From NCBI RefSeq assembly GCF_037120725.1, contig NZ_JBBAXC010000013.1, positions 62,001-126,000 on the forward strand: a stretch of 64,000 nt of DNA, in the 5' to 3' direction. The notes under the pieces were generated by a model. The model had not been told where the DNA came from. It saw only the letters and a program-made list of their open reading frames with translations, and ran no database searches. Below are positions 23,206 to 33,000 of this stretch, one piece after another. Position 1 is the first letter of the stretch. Every line of letters starts with the position of its first letter. Origin of the DNA: Bacillus spongiae (GTDB lineage: Bacteria; Bacillota; Bacilli; Bacillales; Bacillaceae_K). Position numbers and translations under genes: made by a program.

Positions 23206-25155
23206 TTAAAAACCACCCGCATTTTCATATCGAGCATTGAATTCTTGAAGAAATTGATTTGTAATTGATTCATCGTGAATAATCAACATATTTTCATCAT
23301 TCACATTGTTTCCATTTTCACTCCAGTTCGTTGATCCTAAGATGACGGTCGGATCACTTGTGGAGTTTGCATCAATTAGCATCGTTTTGCTATGCAGTTT
23401 TCTTGATTCGTTGTCTTTATAAACTGGTGCAGGATTTGCCCAACGTGTATTTGGATTCCCTTCACTTTGTTGTGTTGCCGTTCTACCAGTCATGTCGACA
23501 CTTGCTGACCACCATTGATTCCAATAGCTAGCATCAAATACTCCTTTTACATCAAAGCCTGTAAGCGTTCCTGTTAAATCAGTATAGGACCCTTCCCACT
23601 TATGTTTTAATTCATCTAATACTTGTTGGTCACTCCAAGCAAACATTGTGAAATAAGCGCTTTGATCCGCTTCATTTTTAATTAGCTCTTGAACACGACC
23701 TAACGCATTGTCACCTGAAGAAAAGTAAATTTCAACCGTTTTCCCATTAATCTCGACAAAATGCTTCGTATTATCCGTTTTTCGTGTGTTAAAGTTCGCA
23801 TTCAGTGGATCGGGAGTCAATGTATTACTTCCCCACATTTCATTGAATTCAACCTCATAAATATTGGCAAGGTCTGGACTGTGAACTTCGACAACATGTT
23901 GCTGATTCCCATCTAATACCGCATTCTCCATATTTTCATCCGTTCCGTATAAACCCGTTACTGTATAGTTCCAACTTCCTGTAAAAACCCAACGGTCATC
24001 AATAATCGCAAATTTATTATGCATTTGAGTATTTGGTGAATAGTAAGCGTTCACGTCTTTTTGCTCAGCATCTACAAACATATGCCCCGTATATACAGCA
24101 TTGCTAAGTTGAACGGTCACTTCAGGAACGTCACTGAACTGAGCAGGTAAACCATACTCTACTCTTTTTACACTGTCCTCGACGACAAACATAGGTGAAT
24201 CTGAAAATACGTGAATATCGTCGGCCGTCCCAATGACACCATCAAGACCTCTCACCATTTTTTCAACGTATAGTCTCATTAATTCAAACCGCTCTAAATT
24301 GTGAGGGTCATCCGCATCTTTAGCATCAGCAATGAAGCGAACATCAATCCCTTCACTAGCTTTCTGTAGTAACGTATCGACCACTTTTGGGAGATTAATT
24401 TCGTAAGCAGTCATATCAATACTTGTTGTGGCTTCATTTAAGCGTTCAATTAATCGTGTTTCTAGGTTCACGTTATAATTGGCTTCATTATTCTCATCAG
24501 CATACTCAACTAAAGCGCATTTATTAAAATAGACATTAATGGCTCCTAACTCATTTGATACATTATTTAATTGTTCTGTCGTCGTATTACATCCAATCAG
24601 ATCATTTGAAGAAGCAGAGTTTAGTTGTTTAGGAGTTCCAAAGCCTTCTTGATACGCGACAGTTGAGCTAACCCAGTTTGTTGAAATAGAAGCATCGTTT
24701 GGATCGACCCTTTCCATTGTGGCTTTCTCATTATTGTCTCCAGCAAACCAACTTGAAACATTGTCTATTAAATTACCATTCTCATCTCTTAGTTCAAGCG
24801 ATTCAACCGTATTGCTCAATGCTCCTGTATAGATCAAATCTGCCAATACATTGGCTACCGTTTGATCATCACTTCGTTCTAAAAGGTAATAATCATTCGC
24901 TTCAATTACACCACTTAACGTAATGGTCGGTGAACCATCCGTAGCGCTTAATGTCCATCCTGCTAAAGAAATAGTAGAACTTGTATTATTATACAATTCA
25001 ATCCACTCATCATTGCTACTTACCGTCGTACCCATCCAGGCAATTTCATTTAAGACAACATCACCTTTTATTGCTGCATGCCCGGTTCTAATTGAAGGTG
25101 ACACAAGTGAAAAAATAAAGATAAAGACAATGAATGCTTTTAATCGTTTTCCCAT
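23206..25155 (-). CDS. Secreted lamin-tail/phospholipase D-like protein
   Basis: About 649 residues from the chosen ATG (25155). A Sec signal peptide (KRLKAFIVFIFIFSLV, cleavage likely after GHA) leads into a lamin-tail domain (VVLNEIAWMGTT, DEWIELYNNTSSTISLAGWTL). Two phospholipase D half-sites follow: HNKFAIIDD with a downstream GSWN, and HSKTMLID with GSTNWS; both keep the H-x-K pair. This architecture fits a secreted phosphodiesterase, either nuclease or phospholipase. The frame is open a further 19 codons upstream, but those would place charged residues before the signal. Single gene on the minus strand. Confidence 0.82.
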   Translation of the reverse strand: MGKRLKAFIVFIFIFSLVSPSIRTGHAAIKGDVVLNEIAWMGTTVSSNDEWIELYNNTSSTISLAGWTLSATDGSPTITLSGVIEANDYYLLERSDDQTVANVLADLIYTGALSNTVESLELRDENGNLIDNVSSWFAGDNNEKATMERVDPNDASISTNWVSSTVAYQEGFGTPKQLNSASSNDLIGCNTTTEQLNNVSNELGAINVYFNKCALVEYADENNEANYNVNLETRLIERLNEATTSIDMTAYEINLPKVVDTLLQKASEGIDVRFIADAKDADDPHNLERFELMRLYVEKMVRGLDGVIGTADDIHVFSDSPMFVVEDSVKRVEYGLPAQFSDVPEVTVQLSNAVYTGHMFVDAEQKDVNAYYSPNTQMHNKFAIIDDRWVFTGSWNYTVTGLYGTDENMENAVLDGNQQHVVEVHSPDLANIYEVEFNEMWGSNTLTPDPLNANFNTRKTDNTKHFVEINGKTVEIYFSSGDNALGRVQELIKNEADQSAYFTMFAWSDQQVLDELKHKWEGSYTDLTGTLTGFDVKGVFDASYWNQWWSASVDMTGRTATQQSEGNPNTRWANPAPVYKDNESRKLHSKTMLIDANSTSDPTVILGSTNWSENGNNVNDENMLIIHDESITNQFLQEFNARYENAGGF

Positions 25156-25459
25156 TCTATCAACATCTACCTTTCTATTTCTATTAGGATGAAATGAAAC
25201 CACTTCCAACATTTATTCTAGCATTCACCCTCTCAAAAATCCCCTTGAAATAAAAACCAGTTATTACAATCGGAATAGACTGCTTTTACAAGATAACTTA
25301 TAATCAGCAGATTACTTACATTCGTTTAAACCCATAAAAAACATTTAGACTATCCTAGTAAAAAGACGTTCTAAATGTTTTTTCCTATTTGGAGGGCGAC
25401 AGATTAAAATTCGTAATGCGTTTTTCTATTAATATGGTTATATAAAATAAAATTCACTA

Positions 25460-26947
25460 TTACTCAGGTTTATTATTAGCATTTGGATCTAGTTCAAAAT
25501 CAGGCTGGAAATTGTCATACTTCACCATATTCACCATGCCAGCAGAAGCATGATGAAGGTCATGACAGTGGAAAAGCCAATCACCTGGATTATCAGCTTC
25601 GAATGCAATAACATATTCATCACCTGGAGTTAAATTCACGGTATCTTTGATGATAGGAGATCCTTCAACTAACTTCCCATTTTTGCTTATTATTTGAAAG
25701 AAGTGTCCATGTAAGTGCATAGGATGATCATCCATCATCGAATTATTCCTTAATGTAACTTTTACTTTCTCTCCTTCCTTCACTTGAATATTTTCCGTGT
25801 TCGGAAATGTCTTTCCATTAATCGTATAGGCCATTTCATGATTTTTCATTTCTGTATTTAAGTCCATCGTATACTCAACATCATATACCTGACTGAGTGC
25901 AAAAGGACTATCAGAAGCCTCTCCATAGGATGTATAGTCGAAATGAGGTAATGCAACTTGCTGGTTGGACCGATCTTCATTTACTGTTGCATTCTTATAT
26001 TTAATTTGTATTTTCATATTTTCCGTACCTTCTTCGTTTCCATGTCGTTCTAAATACCAATCCCCTGAATTATCAGCAGTGAATTCAATATCATATCGCT
26101 CACCAGGAGCAACAGAAATCAGTTTATTTTCAATTGCTTTTGGTTCATTTATTTTTTGACCATCAACAGCAACAATTTTGTACTCATGTCCATGGAGATG
26201 AAATGCATGGGACATGAACCCTACATTCACTAAACGAATCCTAACTTTCTCTCCTTCCTTCACTTCTAGAGGTTTAATGCTTTCTCCAGTTTTCCCGTTT
26301 ATTGTATACATGTCATAAGCATCCATGTTCCCCATCATTCCTTCCATCATTCCTTCCATCATCCCTCCCAGCTTTTCATCGCTGTTAGTGTTCCATTCAT
26401 CTAAAACGAGTGTATAATCTCTATCCAGCTGTTCAGCTTCTTGTGGTTCGACAATAAGAGACCCAGCTAATCCCTTATCCATTTGATTTACACCATCTTG
26501 GTGAGTATGATACATGTAAGTTCCTGGGTCTTCAGGGGTGAAGCGATACGTATAAGTATCGCCTGGTTGAACGGCATTTTGAGTGACACCAGGGATACCG
26601 TCCATATTATTATTCACTGTAATTCCATGCCAGTGGATAGTAATGGGGTCAGGTAATTCATTTTTTAAATGAATTTTCACTTCCTCTCCTTGCTTAAGAC
26701 GAATTTGTGAGCCCGGAACGGAACCATTAAATGTCCAAGCTTCAATGGATGAATTTTTTGTAAATGTATGCTTTCTCTCATTAGCCACTATCATAAATTC
26801 ATTCTTATTATCTTCTTTTAATATGATAGGTTCTTTACTTTCTTGGATATCGGTAGATTCTTCTGTATTTTTCATTGTATCGATTTCAGAACAGGCAGCC
26901 AAACCAAACAGTACTAGCGATATGATCCCTAACCCTTTCCATTTCAC
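25460..26947 (-). CDS. Lipoprotein multicopper oxidase
   Basis: About 495 residues from a GTG start (26947) supported by GGGAGG eight bases upstream. The signal ends in a lipobox (FGLAAC), so the enzyme is anchored outside the membrane. All four copper-binding segments are present: HWHGITV, YHTHQDGVNQ, HPMHLHGHFFQI and FHCHDLHHASAGM; the last contains the type 1 copper ligands. A Met-rich loop (MMEGMMEGMMGNMDAYDM) resembles those of copper-tolerance oxidases that oxidise Cu(I). It likely acts in copper detoxification or phenolic/Mn oxidation; the substrate is not proven. Confidence 0.92.
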   Translation of the reverse strand: MKWKGLGIISLVLFGLAACSEIDTMKNTEESTDIQESKEPIILKEDNKNEFMIVANERKHTFTKNSSIEAWTFNGSVPGSQIRLKQGEEVKIHLKNELPDPITIHWHGITVNNNMDGIPGVTQNAVQPGDTYTYRFTPEDPGTYMYHTHQDGVNQMDKGLAGSLIVEPQEAEQLDRDYTLVLDEWNTNSDEKLGGMMEGMMEGMMGNMDAYDMYTINGKTGESIKPLEVKEGEKVRIRLVNVGFMSHAFHLHGHEYKIVAVDGQKINEPKAIENKLISVAPGERYDIEFTADNSGDWYLERHGNEEGTENMKIQIKYKNATVNEDRSNQQVALPHFDYTSYGEASDSPFALSQVYDVEYTMDLNTEMKNHEMAYTINGKTFPNTENIQVKEGEKVKVTLRNNSMMDDHPMHLHGHFFQIISKNGKLVEGSPIIKDTVNLTPGDEYVIAFEADNPGDWLFHCHDLHHASAGMVNMVKYDNFQPDFELDPNANNKPE

Positions 26948-27290
26948 TGAACTTCCTCCCTTTCTAATCGTTTTCAATAACTAAATTTTACTGATAAATA
27001 TTGAAGGTTTAATGAAGTTTAATTTTTCTTTAGTTTTTTTATAATAATCGTATTTTAAGTTCAATTACTCGTTCGTTTCTATGTAGATATGGCAAACTCG
27101 ATAAGATATTGCTTCCTTTAAATTTCAATCAATTGGATAATCGTGACGAATGAACTTTTTGAGGAAAAGGGATGCTCAAACGATGTATCTAGAGGAGGCT
27201 ATTGATTCACCTTCTATTTAACATATAATGGATGAAGGGAATTCCTAAACTAGATTAATTGAACAAGTTTAGAAAATTGGAGGGTTTTTT
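26948..27290. other. Divergent promoter region without further gene
   Basis: Gap between the multicopper oxidase and the Nudix gene. It is AT-rich, and no stable RNA or repeat was seen. A GGAGGG ribosome binding site for the Nudix gene is at its right end. Confidence 0.4.
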
Positions 27291-27776
27291 GTGTCAGAAA
27301 AAAAATGTCACACGGCTTTTGGTGTATATGGGATTTTACTAAAAGACGACAAATTATTGGTGGTAAATAAGAACAGAGGTCCTTATATAAATAGATATGA
27401 CCTTCCTGGAGGAAGCTTAGAAGAGGGTGAAGCTTTATCTAAAGCTATGAAAAGAGAATTTCTTGAAGAAACAGGTTTAGAAATTGAAATCAAGGAAAAT
27501 ATCGGTGTAATCGATTTTAAACTGCCTTGGTCATGGAGAGATTTTACTAATGTGCACCATATTGCCGTTTACTATTCTGTTAAAGAAATAGCTGGAGAGC
27601 TAAGCGTTCCAGCACAATTTAATGGACAAGACTCTGTTGGAGCTGTATGGGTATCTGAAAATGATGTATCGTTGGACAATGCCTCCCCACTTGTTATAAA
27701 AGCTTTTGAATGGTTAAGAACGAATAATTTAGGTATTGATCTGAATACTTACGAAGATTGGAAGGTTCTTAAGTAG
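27291..27776 (+). CDS. Nudix hydrolase
   Basis: 161 residues, GTG start with GGAGGG upstream. The Nudix box is complete (GGSLEEGEALSKAMKREF then LEETGLEIEI), so metal-dependent hydrolysis of a nucleoside diphosphate-linked compound is expected. The N-terminal strand CHTAFGVYGILLKDDKLLVV and the RYDLP motif before the box are typical. The exact substrate is unknown. Monocistronic, followed after about 260 bases by a terminator hairpin. Confidence 0.9.
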   Translation: MSEKKCHTAFGVYGILLKDDKLLVVNKNRGPYINRYDLPGGSLEEGEALSKAMKREFLEETGLEIEIKENIGVIDFKLPWSWRDFTNVHHIAVYYSVKEIAGELSVPAQFNGQDSVGAVWVSENDVSLDNASPLVIKAFEWLRTNNLGIDLNTYEDWKVLK

Positions 27777-28041
27777 ATTTATTATCTGTACTTGTGTTAG
27801 TTAAAGATAGCCTTTTCTTTTGCATAGAAAAACAATTAGTGCTATTAACAAGATTTTTCCAGAAAAAGAGTTTATAAGATTTCAAAACTAGAAATAGAGA
27901 GAAATTCATCGTGGAAAAATAGTAACTTCGTCACCTCCTTAAAAGAAGCGTGAAAATCGTCCCATACGATTCGTTTCAGCAAGTGGGAGGGTACTGAAGC
28001 TTTCATCGTGGATTGCCTCTAATTAATGCTCTGACTAAAAG

Positions 28042-28068
28042 AAACTCTCCAAATAAAGGAGAGTTTTT
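28042..28068. terminator. Terminator hairpin
   Basis: AAACTCTCC pairs with GGAGAGTTT with a seven-base loop, followed by T residues. The gap 27777-28041 before it contains no recognised gene. Confidence 0.75.
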
Positions 28069-28230
28069 AAAATGAAGTACTTGAATAGATTAGATATGGA
28101 ATAAATCAACCTTTTTTCGACCGAACCAACCCCTTCATGCAGCATAACGGATGTCGAGTCGATAGAGGATTTCAGGTATAATAAACCATGTTTCCCCCTG
28201 ATGAACTTGAAGATAAGAACGGCGAAATGA

Positions 28231-28803
28231 CTACTCTTTATGCCATAGCCTTTGGACATCCACTAAATCCTGACCATTAAATTCCATTTTGTATACATCC
28301 GGTTTCGATGTACTCAGGAGAAAGCTCAAATCATACTGCTTGTCATAATGATGCATCATTAAGGTCATAACCGCTCCGTGAGTGCCTATTGCCATTTTTC
28401 TTCCTTGATGTTCAGTTAATAATTCATTCAAAACAGACACCGCTCGCTGTTGGCACTCTTGATTTGATTCACCACCTGGTAGTGAATAGGTAGGGTCGGA
28501 AAATGATTTTTCCAATACGGGAAATAATTCGTTGTCAGGATGGCGGTTGTCGTCATGGAAAAACACTCTTTCTTTCAAATCTTCCTTCACGACGATTTCC
28601 TTCCCTGCACGTTGAGCCATCTCCTCTATCGTCAAGATTGCCCGGTCATAGGGACTTGAAAGGAAAATGTCAATTTCTTCCCCCTTCAATAATTCCGTTA
28701 TTTCATTGGCGTCTCTTTTTCCTTTCGTCGTTAATCCTCTTGTTCTTTCATTGCCTACTTTGGGTGAATCGCCATGTCTCACCATATAGATAGTTGTTTT
28801 CAT
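28231..28803 (-). CDS. Histidine phosphatase family protein
   Basis: 190 residues beginning at the ATG at 28803, six bases after GGAGG. The catalytic RHG motif is in TTIYMVRHGDSP, and the second His is in AIGTHGAVM; further hallmarks are LTTKGKRDANEI and FLSSPYDRAILTIEEMAQ. Such enzymes include phosphoglycerate mutases, alpha-ribazole phosphatase (CobC) and others. Its position next to the btu operon raises the option of a B12-related role, but a terminator separates it and no cob genes are present, so this remains open. Confidence 0.88.
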   Translation of the reverse strand: MKTTIYMVRHGDSPKVGNERTRGLTTKGKRDANEITELLKGEEIDIFLSSPYDRAILTIEEMAQRAGKEIVVKEDLKERVFFHDDNRHPDNELFPVLEKSFSDPTYSLPGGESNQECQQRAVSVLNELLTEHQGRKMAIGTHGAVMTLMMHHYDKQYDLSFLLSTSKPDVYKMEFNGQDLVDVQRLWHKE

Positions 28804-28939
28804 CCTAGCCTCCATCATACGAATTTTATTTCTCGAATAAAATTTTTCAGTTTCGATAGACCACAGAAGATAGAGACTTCTCCCCCTCTTTCCCCTCATG
28901 GATTTCATTTAACTTCGTTTATTCTCCGTTACATAAAAA

Positions 28940-28966
28940 GTACACCATTAACGGGTAACGGTGTAC
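28940..28966 (-). terminator. Terminator of the btu operon
   Basis: On the minus strand GTACACCGTTA pairs with TTAATGGTGTAC (one short loop) and is followed by TTTTTATG. It lies 29 bases after the btuR stop. Confidence 0.85.
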
Positions 28967-28994
28967 AATCCTCTCACAACATGAGTGGCTCGCT

Positions 28995-29570
28995 TTAATT
29001 ATCGCTTTTAGGAGAAAAGACATTTTTACTGCGAATATATTCGACATCCTTCCCACCATCACGAATATTTACGACTCTTGCTGCAGCGAAGAAATAATCT
29101 GACAGTCGATTTAAATATTTTAACGCTAAAGCGGATGTCGATTCATCAAGTTTAGAAAGCTGAACGACTAGTCTTTCCCCTCGTCGAGTAACGGTTCTCG
29201 CAATATGGAGGCTAGATGAGCCTTTTGTTCCACCAGGTAGAACAAAGCGCTGAAGCGGGGGTGCTTCTTGTGTATACTCATCAATACGCTTTTCTAAATA
29301 CTCAATCGTATCGTTTGTAAATACGGTTTCGCGATCTTTATCAAGAGTAGCTAATTCTCCACCGAGATCAAATAATTCATGCTGAATTTTTTCAAGATCC
29401 TTTTGAATATCATCAAATTTCTTTGCTTCAAGATGTGAGCGTGCTTGACCGACGAACGAGTTCACTTCATCTATAGTGCCATATGCTTCAACACGAAGAT
29501 CGTCTTTATCGACGCGTCCTCCAATGACACTCGTTTTCCCTTTGTCTCCACCTTTTGTGTATAGCCTCAT
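28995..29570 (-). CDS. btuR: PduO-type cob(I)alamin adenosyltransferase
   Basis: Converts cob(I)alamin and ATP to adenosylcobalamin. The sequence begins MRLYTKGGDKGKTSVIGG with the ATP-binding TKxGDxG motif, and has the second motif RTVTRRGERLVVQL and the C-terminal YLNRLSDYFFAAARVVN that marks PduO-type enzymes. About 191 residues, usual length. The ATG at 29570 has GGGAGGATG upstream and fits the family start; an ATG five codons earlier is in frame. Last gene of the riboswitch-controlled btuFCDR operon, as in Bacillus subtilis (yvqK). The only adenosyltransferase seen here. Confidence 0.94.
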   Translation of the reverse strand: MRLYTKGGDKGKTSVIGGRVDKDDLRVEAYGTIDEVNSFVGQARSHLEAKKFDDIQKDLEKIQHELFDLGGELATLDKDRETVFTNDTIEYLEKRIDEYTQEAPPLQRFVLPGGTKGSSSLHIARTVTRRGERLVVQLSKLDESTSALALKYLNRLSDYFFAAARVVNIRDGGKDVEYIRSKNVFSPKSDN

Positions 29571-29585
29571 CTTACATCCTCCCAT

Positions 29586-30974
29586 TCATTTGTTCTCTTT
29601 TGCTTCCTTTATACTCTCATCAATACTTGACTTTATGCGTTTTCCTATCGGTGAATGTGGTCCTGCATCACGAAGTCGCTCGCCCATTTGCGTTGCAGCA
29701 ACGGTGATACTTGGTGATGAATAATTAGATGATTGGGACTCTTCTTTTCCACAGTTTATTGCAGCCTTTGCTTCAGTTACAGCCATGAACGCTTGAAGAA
29801 ATGTTGCTTCAGATAAATATCCATTAAAAAAGATCATGATATGGTCAACACTAATGGAACCTTTTTCAATCCCTTTCGTTAACGACACGACCATCATGAA
29901 TGAAATTTTCCCCTCATCATAAAAGCTAGAAGATATATGATGACAAGAGCGAGGCGTCATCATAGCAATCGTATCTTCTACGATTAGCCCTTCCTTTTGA
30001 ATCAATCGTGTGAGCATCTCACTAGACTGCACTCGATCGTTTTTTAGCGATAGAAAAAAGGCTGTAAACCACCCTACTGCCTCCCCTTCTATTGCCGTAG
30101 ACATAACCTTTACTGGCTTAGAAGTTTGTATGACGACCTTTTCATCATTTCTTTCTACTAAGTCAAGGGAAAAGTGGGGTTGACTTGATGCCTCAGCAAC
30201 ATTTGGTAGTAAGACGATTTGTGGCTTTGCCACATGTGGATGCATGATTTTTTGCACCTTCGTCTGATATACCGTTGTAATATTCCTCTCGCTTAGGACC
30301 TTACTCGGCTGCTCTACCTTTTGTACGGAACCATCTGCTAATAATAGTAATGTATCACAATATAAACTAGCTAAATTTAGATCATGGAAGATTGATAATA
30401 CAGTAAGACCTCTTTCAATCGTCCATGTTTTGAGCGTATCAAGCATACTTTTTTGAAACGCCAAATCTAAATGATTCGTCGGTTCATCTAATAGTAGTAG
30501 TTTCGGTTGCTGGGCAAGTGCCTGTGCTAAAAATACTCGCTGTCGTTCGCCTCCAGACAGCTGTTCAATGAAGACGTTTTCATAGTTTTTAATTCCTGTC
30601 AATTCCATTACTTCTTGTACAATCTCCTCATCGTTCGGACTCCACGATTTGAACATTCCTTGTTGATGAGAATATCTACCTAAAGAAACAATTTCCTTAA
30701 CAGAATAGGAAAAAGACTGCATAGACATTTGTGGTAAAACGGCTGTCGTTTGTGCCAGCTCTTTCGCTGAGTATTGGCTAAGCTCCTTCCCAGCGATGGA
30801 AATGGAACCTCTCTGATACGGCAGCAAACCAGTCATCATCTTTAAAAGCGTCGTCTTCCCACTTCCATTTGGTCCTAAAATACCATACATTTCCCCTTGC
30901 TTCACGGAAAAAGTGACATTACGAATAATCTCCTTATTTCCGTATCCTCCTGTTAATGAGCGAACTTCAATCAT
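29586..30974 (-). CDS. btuD: Cobalamin ABC transporter ATPase fused to CbiZ domain
   Basis: 462 residues. Residues 1-240 are an ABC ATPase: Walker A GPNGSGKTTL, signature LSGGERQRV, Walker B LLLLDEPTNHLD and a switch His in SIFHDLNLA. The remaining 220 residues form an adenosylcobinamide amidohydrolase (CbiZ) domain (CHHISSSFYDEGKISFMM, FMAVTEAKAAIN, ITVAATQMGERLRDAGPHSPIG). Bacillus subtilis YvrA has the same fusion. The protein would energise cobalamin/cobinamide import and open the nucleotide-loop amide of salvaged cobinamides. Start overlaps the btuC stop by four bases. Confidence 0.93.
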   Translation of the reverse strand: MIEVRSLTGGYGNKEIIRNVTFSVKQGEMYGILGPNGSGKTTLLKMMTGLLPYQRGSISIAGKELSQYSAKELAQTTAVLPQMSMQSFSYSVKEIVSLGRYSHQQGMFKSWSPNDEEIVQEVMELTGIKNYENVFIEQLSGGERQRVFLAQALAQQPKLLLLDEPTNHLDLAFQKSMLDTLKTWTIERGLTVLSIFHDLNLASLYCDTLLLLADGSVQKVEQPSKVLSERNITTVYQTKVQKIMHPHVAKPQIVLLPNVAEASSQPHFSLDLVERNDEKVVIQTSKPVKVMSTAIEGEAVGWFTAFFLSLKNDRVQSSEMLTRLIQKEGLIVEDTIAMMTPRSCHHISSSFYDEGKISFMMVVSLTKGIEKGSISVDHIMIFFNGYLSEATFLQAFMAVTEAKAAINCGKEESQSSNYSSPSITVAATQMGERLRDAGPHSPIGKRIKSSIDESIKEAKENK

Positions 30975-32035
30975 AGCCTACCACTTCTTTCACGTTTTTG
31001 CTTCATAAGCACGAGTCCGAAGACTGGCGCGCCAAAAAGGGCTGTAATAACACCAATTGGCAGCTCTGTTGGTGCAATGATCGTGCGTGAAATCAGATCA
31101 GCTAAAATAAGAAAGCCGGCCCCATAGACGATCGATAAAATGAGCAATTGTCGGTGGCTTGGTCCCCATATAAGACGAACAAAGTGGGGGATGACTAAAC
31201 CTACAAATCCGATCGTACCGGATACTGACACTGCCGCTCCAGTCACAATGGAACCTGCCAGCAAGATCATCATTTTACGCCGGTGAACATTCACACCTAA
31301 ATACTGTGCTTTTTCTTCCCCAAAGGTTAATACATCTAACTCTTTTGCATTCCATAACAGAACGATGCAGCCAACGAGGAAAAACGGAATTAATATCCAT
31401 ACATGTTCCCAGCCTCTCATCGCGACACTTCCTAATAACCAACCAATGATTTGGCGAAGCTGATCACCCGTGAGCGCTATCATGAGGGATATCGTTGCTC
31501 CTAAAAAAGAGCTAAATATAATGCCTGTTAAAATAATCGTTTCCACCTTCATCGTCGGATCAATTTTCTTTGTAAAAATAAGAACCAAAAAAATTGTGAT
31601 AAAGGCAGCGACGATACTCATGAATGGAAGGGTAAAAAGGGAGAGGAAGGGTATCGACAAATTAAAAAAGATGGTGACAACCGCTCCAACGGAAGCCCCC
31701 GATGAGATCCCTAATGTATAGGGATCTGCTAACGGGTTTCTGAGTAGTCCTTGGAAGGCAGCTCCAGCTAACGCAAGAGAAGCACCTACAAGTCCAGCTA
31801 GTACGACACGTGGCAAACGAATCAAATTTACGATATACGCCAGTTGTTCCTCAACCTCAAATGAAAGAAAAGGTAGAAGCTTCATGACAAAAAGTTGAAT
31901 AATCACAGTGAACGGAACGGACACAGTACCAATCGATACGCCTAAAATAATTGATAAGAAAAGAAATAGTAAGGCAATACAATACGTGAATGCTTTATTC
32001 GTTTGTAAAGACCTCAGGATAAATGACTTTTGCAA
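30971..32035 (-). CDS. btuC: Cobalamin ABC transporter permease (FecCD type)
   Basis: 354 residues with about ten membrane helices. Conserved FecCD blocks are IVNLIRLPRVVLAGLVGASLALAGAAFQGLLRNPLADPYTLGIS (upper half) and GTIGFVGLVIPHFVRLIWGPSHRQLL (lower half). It forms the membrane channel with the BtuD ATPase and receives cobalamin from lipoprotein BtuF. The annotated TTG start lies 41 bases inside btuF, so the two genes overlap; the first residues are uncertain because no ribosome binding site with good spacing is obvious. It overlaps btuD at its end. Confidence 0.94.
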   Translation of the reverse strand: MQKSFILRSLQTNKAFTYCIALLFLFLSIILGVSIGTVSVPFTVIIQLFVMKLLPFLSFEVEEQLAYIVNLIRLPRVVLAGLVGASLALAGAAFQGLLRNPLADPYTLGISSGASVGAVVTIFFNLSIPFLSLFTLPFMSIVAAFITIFLVLIFTKKIDPTMKVETIILTGIIFSSFLGATISLMIALTGDQLRQIIGWLLGSVAMRGWEHVWILIPFFLVGCIVLLWNAKELDVLTFGEEKAQYLGVNVHRRKMMILLAGSIVTGAAVSVSGTIGFVGLVIPHFVRLIWGPSHRQLLILSIVYGAGFLILADLISRTIIAPTELPIGVITALFGAPVFGLVLMKQKRERSGRL

Positions 32036-32951
32036 CTTCCTCTACTCCTTGTACTAACCTTGGCCCTGGACGGGACACTAAATCAGAGTTGACCTCATAT
32101 ACTTCTTCGTTTGAAATAGCGGATACACCTTGCCAGCCTTCTCTTGCTAAGACTTGTTCAGCCGCTCCTTCTCCATATGTAGTAATCACGACATCTGGAT
32201 TTAATGAAACAACCTTTTCTTCATTCAGTTCAACCCAGCCTTCTTCTTCTACTACATTATTTGCAGAAATCGCCATTAAAATCTCATGCATAAATGTACT
32301 GGTCCCAACCGTAAAGAGTGGGTCTCCACTTACTTCAATAAAGACGTTCTTTTTCTCTGCTTCTTCAATCGAACTTGCTTTTTCCTTCAGTTCATTTAAC
32401 GTTGTTTTCATGTCTTCAATGATATTCGAAGCTTCTTCCATGTGTCCTGTTGCTTTCCCTATAAATTCAATAGATGCATATACTTCATCGAAATTCGTTG
32501 CATCATCGACAACCAAAACAGGAATGCCTGCTTCTTCAATTTGCTCCAAGCCGGTCTGTCCCAACGCATATCCAGATTCAGGAGCCAATACTAGGTCAGG
32601 TTGTAGCGAAATAATCTTCTCGACATTAAATTCCATTCCACCAATTTTTTCAAGATTCTGGGCCTCTTCTGGGTAATTATCAAAATCTGTTCCAGCAACC
32701 ACTTCCTCACCTGAGCCAACCGCAAAGAGAATTTCAGTAATACTCGGCATGATTGAAACAATCTTCTCTGGCTTCGCTTCAAGCGTCACTTCGTTATCCA
32801 CACTATCCGTTAGCGTGACAGGAAACGCTGCTTTTTCTTCTGTTTGTTCCGTCGCGGGTTTCTTTGTTTCCTCTGTCTTTTTCTCGTCTTCTCCACAGCC
32901 TGCTAAGCCAAACGATAATAATACAAATAATAATGAAAATAGCTTCTTCAT
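31995..32951 (-). CDS. btuF: Cobalamin-binding lipoprotein
   Basis: About 318 residues. A signal peptide with lipobox (LSFGLAGC, Cys about 19) is followed by a Glu/Lys-rich linker. A periplasmic-binding-type fold of the vitamin B12 class follows: EKIVSIMPSITEILFAVGSGEEVVAGTDFDNYPEEAQ, then the LVLAPESGY, VVDDATNFDEVY and HEILMAISANN regions. It captures cobalamin outside the membrane for BtuCD. The ATG at 32951 with AGGAGG six bases upstream is chosen over a start seven codons earlier. First gene after the cobalamin riboswitch and its terminator. Confidence 0.93.
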   Translation of the reverse strand: MKKLFSLLFVLLSFGLAGCGEDEKKTEETKKPATEQTEEKAAFPVTLTDSVDNEVTLEAKPEKIVSIMPSITEILFAVGSGEEVVAGTDFDNYPEEAQNLEKIGGMEFNVEKIISLQPDLVLAPESGYALGQTGLEQIEEAGIPVLVVDDATNFDEVYASIEFIGKATGHMEEASNIIEDMKTTLNELKEKASSIEEAEKKNVFIEVSGDPLFTVGTSTFMHEILMAISANNVVEEEGWVELNEEKVVSLNPDVVITTYGEGAAEQVLAREGWQGVSAISNEEVYEVNSDLVSRPGPRLVQGVEEVAKVIYPEVFTNE

Positions 32952-32973
32952 GGTAATCCTCCTGTTAAACATA

Positions 32974-33000
32974 ATAAAAACATCTTCCTAAGGAAGATGT
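32974..33000 (-). terminator. Riboswitch-controlled terminator before btuF
   Basis: On the minus strand ACATCTTCCT and AGGAAGATGT form a 10-bp stem with a one-base loop, followed by TTTTTATTATG. It lies between the cobalamin aptamer and the btuF ribosome binding site. Bound cobalamin would be expected to favour it. Confidence 0.85.

Noticed and set aside
27880-28040. Possible riboswitch or T-box before the hairpin at 28042
   Set aside because: GTGGGAGGGTACTG looks superficially like a T-box, but the specifier loop and the TGGTACCGCG element are missing and no gene follows on the plus strand.
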